Source: JAKJBL01 sp964461335 | Lineage (GTDB): Bacteria > Bacillota > Clostridia > Christensenellales > CAG-138 | Assembly: GCA_964461335.1 (NCBI GenBank) | Contig: CAYWTY010000076.1 | Span: 1-6,611, forward strand | Length of the DNA: 6,611 bases | Reading direction: 5' to 3' | Shown here: piece by piece, positions 1 through 4,845 of the stretch | Position numbering within the stretch: the stretch's first letter is position 1 | How the letters are laid out: each line of letters begins with the position of its first letter | The notes under the pieces: model-generated | Databases searched by the model: none | Told to the model about the DNA's origin: nothing | What the model saw: the letters and a program-made list of their open reading frames with translations, nothing else | Program-made: the position numbers and the translations under genes

Positions 1-73
1 CAACAAGCGGCGCATGCACTTCCATTAAAGTTACTGTATCGTGAAGCGCCCGCTTACTAACTACTCTAAACAT
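1..73 (-). CDS. N-terminal fragment of ferredoxin-NADP+ reductase alpha-type (NfnA/SudB/PyrK-like) FAD/NAD-binding protein
   Basis: Only the first 24 codons lie in the window; the gene continues past the left edge. It opens with an ATG at 73-71, preceded by AGGAG (CTCCT on the plus strand at 81-85) seven bases upstream. The residues read MFRVVSKRAL, then HDTVTLMEV and HAPLV. From memory this resembles the start of the sulfide dehydrogenase / NADH-dependent ferredoxin:NADP+ oxidoreductase alpha subunit family, which begins MFKIVxKxxLxPxVxLMEIxAPxVAKKAxPGQF. Members are cytosolic flavoproteins that bind FAD and NAD(P)H and usually pair with a glutamate synthase-like beta subunit in electron bifurcation or ferredoxin-NADP exchange. 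PyrK, the dihydroorotate dehydrogenase electron-transfer subunit, is a close relative and cannot be excluded. The start and ribosome site are well supported; the family call rests on 24 residues. Confidence 0.6.
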   Translation of the reverse strand, partial: MFRVVSKRALHDTVTLMEVHAPLV

Positions 74-128
74 AAATGGTCTCCTGCTTATTTCCGTTTT
101 TTTAAGCTTAACTCTTAAATTCGCATAA

Positions 129-157
129 TATTTAAAGGTTTGCCCAATAATAAGCAA
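129..157 (-). promoter_or_regulatory. possible sigma-70-type promoter for the partial flavoprotein gene
   Basis: On the minus strand TTGCTT (157-152) is followed after 17 bases by TAAATA (134-129). The distance to the ATG at 73 gives a leader of about 50 bases that carries the AGGAG site. Both boxes are imperfect and the surroundings are AT-rich, so a chance match is possible. Confidence 0.3.
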
Positions 158-308
158 CCTTCAAGCCGAACTTGATCTAATTTCCATCATTAAATACTGA
201 GGCTCAAATCGCAACGCACAATAGATATATCTACCGCCTTTTGCCTTGATAGCAGTGCATTTATTACTATCATGCAATATATATGTAATTCTCTGAGGGT
301 GTTTATTA

Positions 309-325
309 GGGCTAAAACTTAGCCC
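309..325. repeat. perfect 7-bp inverted repeat with 3-base loop
   Basis: GGGCTAA at 309-315 pairs with TTAGCCC at 319-325 around AAC. There is no U-run on either side, so it is not an obvious intrinsic terminator. It lies about 145 bases past the dhaL stop and could stabilise the 3' end of the dhaKL transcript, or be fortuitous. Confidence 0.35.
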
Positions 326-469
326 CATACGCCAAAGGCCAAGCGCGGGGTTGCTGATGTAAAATTATCGATTCCAACATCTTCTCCAATTCCACGTTAA
401 TCTCATATATAACCTACTTAGCAAATCCTTTTCCTTTGATACCTTTAATGCATAGTTCCTTAAAGCTAT

Positions 470-1090
470 TTATTTGCAATAGTGCAAGTACGCGCCCTCA
501 AAAATTAGCTTCCCTGCCACGGCACCACCATCTACCAAGCCTAGAAGTCTTTCGCCGTAATAAACAGCACGCCCGTGTTTAGGCAGCATTCCTTCCGTGC
601 TTTTCATTCCCTTCTTAGCTGCTTCAAACGCCGCCTTGGTTGCGATGGCTGTACCTTCATTGGCATGCTGTATTAGGGCTTCTATTGCAGGAGAAATAGA
701 ATCTAAAATGGTTTTATCCCCCACATTAGATTTTGCTTTTGTGCAGATATTCTGTATTCCTGCTTTCAATGCCTGAGCAAATTCAAGCAATGTGGCATTC
801 TGCTTATCATACAAAAGAGGCGCTGCACCAATAAACCATAAGGAAATTATCTTGCCTGAAGTTGATGGTGCCGCTGCATTAATGGACATAGCACAATTCA
901 TCATTGTTTTTCCAAGGTCTAAGGATTCGACCTCTCCAGAGGCTTTCACCGCAGCATTAAAGGCATCTCGCATCGTAATTCCAAGGTCACCATCACCATT
1001 ACGGGCATCAAGTTCGGAAAGATAGCCCACATTGTCATTCATTACATTGGCAATAGTCTTCAATAGTCCTCCTAACTTCAACTTGTCCAA
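470..1090 (-). CDS. dhaL: dihydroxyacetone kinase subunit DhaL (nucleotide-binding subunit), divergent
   Basis: DhaL holds the nucleotide and Mg2+ and transfers phosphate to the triose bound on DhaK, making dihydroxyacetone phosphate in the cytosol. The 206 residues match the usual ~210 length. Visible motifs in order: the metal-binding LDARNGDGDLG with D28, D33 and D35 (family D-x4-D-x-D); the GDKTILD motif at 124-130; GRAVYYGER at 173-181; and DGGA at 187-190. The phosphate-binding loop is unusual: P74-STSG-78 replaces the common GGASGPLYG. The start is a TTG at 1090, 12 bases after the dhaK stop and in the same frame, with AGG (1099-1097) six bases upstream as a weak ribosome site, so translation is probably coupled to dhaK. 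Separate K and L subunits usually use a PTS protein, DhaM, as phosphodonor; none is seen here, so the donor (DhaM elsewhere, or ATP) is open. A relative acting on another ketose is also possible. Confidence 0.88.
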   Translation of the reverse strand: MDKLKLGGLLKTIANVMNDNVGYLSELDARNGDGDLGITMRDAFNAAVKASGEVESLDLGKTMMNCAMSINAAAPSTSGKIISLWFIGAAPLLYDKQNATLLEFAQALKAGIQNICTKAKSNVGDKTILDSISPAIEALIQHANEGTAIATKAAFEAAKKGMKSTEGMLPKHGRAVYYGERLLGLVDGGAVAGKLIFEGAYLHYCK

Positions 1091-1102
1091 TTTTAGCCTA
1101 AT

Positions 1103-2106
1103 CTACTTGTTTTCATTAGTGTAGAACGGGGTACTTGCTGGTTTGCGCAGAAGTGGTTTTGTTTTTGCATTCAGCTTAAATAAGGTGATTGAACAGCCCG
1201 CCATTTCCATGGACGTAGCAGACTCACCAATATGTGGCATAAAAATGCGTATTCCAATATCCTTCAAATATAGGTGCACGCGCCGATATATAATCAAAAG
1301 CTCTTCAAGTGGCGTAGCACCTAAGCCGTTGATCATAACTGAGACTTCATCACCGGTAACAAGGGGCATTTCTTCAAGTATGCGATTAAGCATTACAAGG
1401 GCAACCTTATCCGCCGAAAGAATCTTGCTTACCTCAATACCTGGCTCACCATGTATCCCCATACCAATTTCCATTTCATCCTTGGCAATAGCAAATGTCT
1501 CTTTCCCGACATCTGGAATAATGCATGGCGTGAGTGCCACGCCCATAGTCAGTATATTTGCAAGGGCATCCCGTACAACACTCGTTACATCTTCTAAGCA
1601 CATCATTTCCTCTGCAGCCGCCCCAGCCACTTTGAATGCATAAACCATTCCCGCAACACCACGGCGGTTGACCTGAAATTCATTTGGACTTGATGCAACA
1701 TCATCGCGGACAAGCACCTTCTGAGTCAGGATGCCCTCGAAACCCGCCATCTCACAGGCCATTTCAAAGTTCATCCGATCCCCGCCATAGTTGCCATATA
1801 AACAAAGCACCCCTGCACCCTGATCCACTGCTTTTAACATTACAAACATATTTCTCGCGGAAGGCGAGGCAAAAACATTTCCCACAGCACATGCGTCCAA
1901 CAATCCGTTGCCAACATAACCCAGAAATACTGGCAAATGCCCGCTGCCTCCCGCCGTTACTACTGCAACCTTGCCTACTTTTCTTTTTTTCTTAATGAGA
2001 ATGCGTTTGTCTTCCCCAATCAGCTCAATACGTTTACCATATGCTAGTACAATGCCCCCTAAAAACTCTGATACAAAATTTTTGGATCATTGATGATTTT
2101 TTTCAC
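1103..2106 (-). pseudogene. dhaK: dihydroxyacetone kinase substrate-binding subunit DhaK, frameshifted near codon 9
   Basis: DhaK binds dihydroxyacetone as a hemiaminal on a histidine and presents it to DhaL. The natural start is GTG at 2106, eight bases after a strong AAGGAG (plus-strand CTCCTT, 2115-2120). It reads VKKIINDPK, typical of DhaK, and then fails: the frame ends at TAG (2061-2059) after 15 codons. Adding one A to the A5 run at 2083-2079 restores NFVSEFLGGIVLAYGKR... through GGSGHLPVFLGYVGNG to the stop at 1103, about 334 residues, normal for the family. All key residues survive in the restored numbering: GGSGH with His~57, NYGGD with Asp~110, and the covalent-binding His~219 in MGIHGEPGI. 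The only in-frame start inside (TTG at 1936) lies after GGSGH and would give an inactive protein. The gene may therefore be a recent pseudogene, a sequencing or assembly error, or (less likely) rescued by slippage. It lies upstream of dhaL. Confidence 0.88.
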
Positions 2107-2120
2107 GCTGTTTTCTCCTT
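2107..2120 (-). promoter_or_regulatory. ribosome binding site fixing the GTG start of dhaK
   Basis: AAGGAG on the minus strand (CTCCTT at 2115-2120) stands eight bases before GTG 2106. This near-ideal site shows that translation was meant to start there, which makes the frameshift a few codons later significant. Confidence 0.75.
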
Positions 2121-2226
2121 CCGCTGCACTCCACTTATTATCTCAGACCTCAACCTGCTACTAGATTCATATACCTACTGAAATCCAGATTCTGCTCGAC
2201 GCGGTGCTAAGAGGTTAAAGCTTCAA

Positions 2227-2472
2227 CTATTCACACGCGCATAAGTCTTTAAGCGTTACGTCTATATCCAATGTAGAACGGTTATCTAGCCCTACCATTG
2301 CAGTAACCAATGTGCCGCCCTTTAAAATAAGATTATTCCTATATCTGGAGAGCGAAACTCTCTCGAGGAAACGTTCCATAACATAATTGCGTAGAATAAT
2401 CTGTGCTTTCACACTATCGCCTTTAGTAAGGTTCCGTACTAAGGCTTTTAGTTGTCTTGATGTATGAATCAT
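2227..2472 (-). CDS. abiEii: AbiEii/AbiGii-type nucleotidyltransferase toxin, truncated at the C-terminus
   Basis: AbiEii proteins are the toxin half of type IV (AbiE) abortive-infection toxin-antitoxin systems and carry a DNA polymerase beta-like nucleotidyltransferase fold. This 81-residue product keeps the N-terminal helices and the first catalytic motif: LILKGGT (residues 48-54) followed by LDID (68-71), the GG(T/S)...DxD metal-binding pattern. It then ends abruptly after VTLKDLCACE. Full-length members are roughly 250-300 residues, so the later catalytic aspartate and the helical C-terminal half are missing and transferase activity is not expected. The ATG overlaps the antitoxin stop by four bases (ATGA, 2472-2469), the normal coupled AbiE arrangement. 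The sequence after the stop shows no continuing homology in other frames that I could recognise, so the loss looks like a deletion or rearrangement rather than a point mutation. dhaK starts 120 bases further on. Confidence 0.78.
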   Translation of the reverse strand: MIHTSRQLKALVRNLTKGDSVKAQIILRNYVMERFLERVSLSRYRNNLILKGGTLVTAMVGLDNRSTLDIDVTLKDLCACE

Positions 2473-3065
2473 GGCAAAAGAACCTCCAAATACTGCTTGG
2501 CAGTTTTTTCAACTGAGAATTGTTTTGCGTAACGCATTAACAATGGGATGTTCTTTTTACTACTGCGGACATATTCCCTAATTGCGCTTTGGAGTTCCTG
2601 GATTTCAATATTGCGCATGCTGCGAAGCAAATCACAGATTGTACGTTCAGCATTATAAACCCGCAGGAGGTGTCCATTTGGTGATATAGCTTCACTAATT
2701 CCTGTATGAAAAAGGCTCTCCTTTATTTTGTAAACCTTTACGCCCTGTTTCGTTAGGCCGGTTGCATTAACCCCGGCCCTAAAAGTAACAGAGTACTTGA
2801 GCGGCTCACGCTCAGCCAAGTTTAAAAGATATAGTGCAGTTTCGTGGGAAAACACAGTCGAGGGATAGCGTGTTTGGATTACATACATACCATCTTCCCA
2901 AGCATCCTGTGATTTATATAACCCGCGTGCTACACGCTCTAGACCGCGCTTACTAACATACTCTCCGAAATACTGCCTGGAAATTCCAGCAGCTATTGCA
3001 TCAGAGGTTTTTAAGTAGCCGTTGTTTTCATGCAGCAAATAGTCAAGAGTATCAAATTTATTCAT
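2469..3065 (-). CDS. abiEi: AbiEi-type antitoxin / transcriptional repressor
   Basis: This 198-residue protein resembles type IV TA antitoxins of the AbiEi family, which neutralise the AbiEii toxin without a stable complex and repress their own operon through a winged-helix N-terminus. Residues 1-50 form the predicted winged helix (FDTLDYLLHENNGYLKTSDA, then GISRQYFGEYVSKRGLERV, then the wing ARGLYK). The central part has the family-typical VFSHETALYLLNLAE and the later ERTICDLLRSM. The ATG at 3065 is preceded by GAGGG about eight to nine bases upstream and by AAGG closer in. The reading frame is complete. It overlaps the truncated toxin gene by four bases, so the antitoxin now probably acts only as a regulator, or against a related toxin elsewhere. 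The function is inferred from family resemblance and gene order; the gene call itself is firm. Confidence 0.85.
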   Translation of the reverse strand: MNKFDTLDYLLHENNGYLKTSDAIAAGISRQYFGEYVSKRGLERVARGLYKSQDAWEDGMYVIQTRYPSTVFSHETALYLLNLAEREPLKYSVTFRAGVNATGLTKQGVKVYKIKESLFHTGISEAISPNGHLLRVYNAERTICDLLRSMRNIEIQELQSAIREYVRSSKKNIPLLMRYAKQFSVEKTAKQYLEVLLP

Positions 3066-3080
3066 TCACCTTACCCTCAC

Positions 3081-3104
3081 GACCTTATTATAGTCAATTA
3101 GGTC
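3081..3104. promoter_or_regulatory. palindromic operator overlapping the AbiE -10 box
   Basis: GACCTTATT (3081-3089) and AATTAGGTC (3096-3104) form an inverted repeat with 9-base arms, one mismatch and a 6-base spacer. It covers the -10 box completely. AbiEi proteins are known to repress by binding inverted repeats in their own promoter, so this is the likely binding site of the antitoxin encoded next to it. Confidence 0.6.
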
Positions 3105-3115
3105 ATGAAAGTAAA
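3087..3115 (-). promoter_or_regulatory. promoter of the AbiE operon
   Basis: On the minus strand TTTACT (3115-3110) and a perfect TATAAT (3092-3087) are separated by exactly 17 bases. Transcription would start near 3080, leaving a leader of about 15 bases before the ATG at 3065, just enough for the GAGGG ribosome site. Confidence 0.7.
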
Positions 3116-3289
3116 CTATCAAGCTAATAGAATTGCAATAATCTAACTCGTATGGCTTATTTTACATGAATAGGCACAAATGCCATCCTTCCAATTGGGT
3201 AGGGGGACCAGAATCCCCAGGAATTAACTCAATTGGCAACGGATGGTGGGCCACGCGCGAAAAAAGTCTGGTTCAAACGGGTGATTAAC

Positions 3290-3296
3290 AAGGAGG
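3290..3296 (+). promoter_or_regulatory. ribosome binding site of the terminase small subunit fragment
   Basis: A perfect AAGGAGG stands eight bases before GTG 3305. It decides the start: the open frame extends back to a TTG at 3233, but those extra 24 codons have no ribosome site, and family members begin close to the SKDGTNRGG motif. Confidence 0.7.
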
Positions 3297-3304
3297 TGCA
3301 GCCT

Positions 3305-3715
3305 GTGTCAAAAGACGGAACAAATAGGGGCGGACGCAGGGTGCGCGCAGGCGGCAAGCCAGATGCCCTAGCAGATAAAATCACTAAAGGCAGAGCTGCT
3401 AAAGTACTCGAGGTTGCAGACCTTGGTATTACAACAACAAAAGGTCTTGCTTTGGGAGCGTTTTGTACGATTGATATACTCAACTGCCCTGACGTTAAAA
3501 TTACTGCAAAACAAGGGGTATGGTCTGTAAATGGTGGAACCACTATTACCAACAGTAATATACAGATCTCGGCCAGCAGATATGGCATTTTATCGGGTCT
3601 GGAGGGCGGATCCGGAGGCGATATAGTTATCAATAACAGCAATGTGGATGTATCCTGTAATGAAGAAGACGATGAAGCGGCAACAATTTTTGCCGGAGAC
3701 AATCAGCTCAGGTAA
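3305..3715 (+). CDS. chimeric ORF: P27-type phage terminase small subunit N-terminus fused to a beta-helix-like fragment
   Basis: From GTG 3305 the frame encodes 136 residues of two unrelated parts. Residues 1 to about 38 (SKDGTNRGGRRVRAGGKPDA, then LADKITKGRAAKVLE) match the glycine- and arginine-rich N-terminus that I associate with P27-family terminase small subunits of Clostridia phages, the DNA-recognition part of the packaging motor. Such proteins are normally ~150-200 residues, so most is missing. Near 3415-3430 the sequence changes to a repetitive beta-type protein without a break in frame. It ends at TAA 3713-3715, inside the 5' end of the following recombinase fragment. Upstream, 3203-3304 is open in the same frame and may be a remnant of the preceding phage gene, but I cannot name it. 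The product is probably non-functional; the gene fragment marks former phage packaging DNA. The terminase assignment comes from recalled sequence similarity only. Confidence 0.6.
   Translation: MSKDGTNRGGRRVRAGGKPDALADKITKGRAAKVLEVADLGITTTKGLALGAFCTIDILNCPDVKITAKQGVWSVNGGTTITNSNIQISASRYGILSGLEGGSGGDIVINNSNVDVSCNEEDDEAATIFAGDNQLR
3424..3712 (+). other. internal fragment of a repetitive, probably beta-helical surface or secreted protein gene
   Basis: This part of the chimeric frame shows three rung-like repeats of about the same pattern: IDILNCPDVKITA, TTITNSNIQISA and IVINNSNVDVSC, with glycine-rich turns between them and an acidic stretch (EEDDEA). The alternation of I/V with N/S and the NSN turns are typical of right-handed beta-helix or carbohydrate-binding surface proteins. 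Start and end are both missing: the left joint lies in terminase-like sequence and the right joint at or just before 3705, where recombinase sequence begins. The original gene cannot be identified. Confidence 0.5.
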
Positions 3716-4845
3716 GCTACTACAGCAGCTATATCCAGCACAACCCTGATTGGGAGTATAAAGGCGTATATGCAGATGAGGCATTTACAGGCACAAAGGA
3801 TAATAGACCCGAGTTTCAAAGATTACTATGTGACTGCAGGGCAGGCAAGCTTGATTTAATAATAACAAAATCCATCTCAAGGCTTGCAAGAAACACAGTT
3901 ACAATGCTCGAAACCGTACGTGAGCTTAAAGCGTTAAACATTGATATATACTTTGAAGAACAGAATATTCACTCATTGAGCGGGGATGGTGAGCTAATGC
4001 TTACTATCCTCGCCTCATATGCGCAGGAAGAAAGCCTATCAGTAAGCGAAAACTGCAAGTGGCGCATACGCACACAGTTTGCTAAAGGCAGACCAGTAAG
4101 CATCTCAATGCTTGGTTATAAGCTTATACATGGGAAGCTCACTATTATCCAAAAAGAAGCAGAAACAGTCAGGATGATATTTTATGACTACTTAAGCGGC
4201 ATGAGCAAGGTAAGCATTGCAGAAAAGCTAAATGAGCTTGATATTAAAACTAAGCGCGGAGGCGTATGGCATGAGAGCATGGTTAAATACCTTCTCGAGA
4301 ATGAAAAGTATACAGGGGATATGCTCCTGCAAAAGACATTTGTTTTAGACCACATTAGTAAAAGAAAGCGCTTTAACTCTAATACGCTCCCTAAATACCT
4401 TGTAGAGGGGAGCCATGAACCAATCATTGAAAAAGAACTCTTTAATAAAGTCCAGGAAGAGATTAAAAGGAGAGCTATGGTGTACCACCCAAAGAATCAG
4501 AAAAGAAGCGTATACCCATTTATAAGCAAGCTTGTGTGCGCAATATGCAAAAAGCATTACAGGCACAAAATTGCTAATGCAGGGAGCAAGTATGCAAGCC
4601 CTGTTTGGATTTGCTCAACATTCAACAAGTTAGGTAAGGCGCACTGTGCGTCAAAGCAAATTCCCGAGAATATCCTTATGCGCGTAACATCTGAGGTGCT
4701 TGGGTTAATCACATTTAGCGAGGAGACTTTCCTAGCACAGGTTAAGGAGGTGCTTATAAACGCAAACAGGCTTAGCTTTATATTCTTTGACGAGCGCATT
4801 GTTGAGCGCACATACGAGGACAACCCGCGCAGAAAGGAAGTTTAA
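3705..4845 (+). pseudogene. large serine recombinase, 5'-truncated (catalytic serine lost)
   Basis: From about 3706 frame 1 reads AQVSYYSSYIQ and runs about 379 codons to TAA 4843-4845. It aligns by eye with the next gene's protein from its residue 49 on, so about 48 N-terminal residues, including the YARVST motif with the nucleophilic serine, are gone. Remaining parts: the rest of the resolvase domain (YADEAFTGT, ITKSISRLARNT with the catalytic arginines, YAQEESLSVSEN), the recombinase DNA-binding domain, and a zinc ribbon whose cysteines are C212, C215, C237 and C248 counted from ATG 3904. No long coiled coil follows, unlike in the downstream protein. The first in-frame ATG (3904) is internal and has no ribosome site. 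Frame 1 is closed by a stop at 3673. The protein cannot cleave DNA. If made, it could at most bind DNA or the partner recombinase. Confidence 0.85.

Larger units (their letters stand above)
74..469. other. gene-free stretch between dhaL and the flavoprotein gene, possibly holding gene debris
   Basis: No convincing gene lies in these 396 bases. On the minus strand an unbroken 55-codon frame (ATG at 328 to TGA at 161) reads MGLSFSPNKH... and ends ...MEIRSSSA, but no ribosome site precedes it. Two other minus-strand frames between about 390 and 320 give short protein-like runs, NVELEKMLESI and FTSATPRLAFGVWG, the second ending in a stop. Together they look like one reading frame split by an indel. 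The stretch also holds a perfect 7-bp inverted repeat (309-315 with 319-325) and a 6-bp one (247-252 with 267-272); neither has a T tract, so neither looks like a terminator. It may be debris of a third dha-operon gene or an intergenic repeat. I cannot name a family. Confidence 0.4.

Noticed and set aside
247..272. Inverted repeat TGATAG...CTATCA as a terminator
   Set aside because: The stem is only 6 bp, with a 14-base loop and no T tract, in AT-rich DNA; chance is likely.
792..1025. Plus-strand open frame opposite dhaL
   Set aside because: It mirrors the dhaL coding strand, has no ribosome site and its translation resembles no protein.
1143..1995. Two plus-strand open frames opposite dhaK
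   Set aside because: They are antisense shadows of a strongly conserved gene; their Ser/Pro/Arg-rich translations are typical of reverse-frame artefacts.
2137..2142. GATAAT on the minus strand as a -10 box for dhaK
   Set aside because: No acceptable -35 box lies at 16-18 bases; TTGAGG upstream is only 5 bases away. dhaK may rely on read-through from the AbiE operon or on a promoter I cannot see.
3229..3784. Two minus-strand open frames opposite the terminase/beta-helix chimera
   Set aside because: There is no ribosome site, their composition is shadow-like, and the plus strand has recognisable terminase and recombinase motifs.
4188..4823. Minus-strand open frames within the first recombinase
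   Set aside because: They lie antisense to a clear recombinase coding frame with conserved motifs.
3904..4845. Independent recombinase gene starting at ATG 3904
   Set aside because: Recombinase homology continues upstream in the same frame to about 3706, and no ribosome site precedes 3904. The ATG is an internal methionine of a truncated gene.
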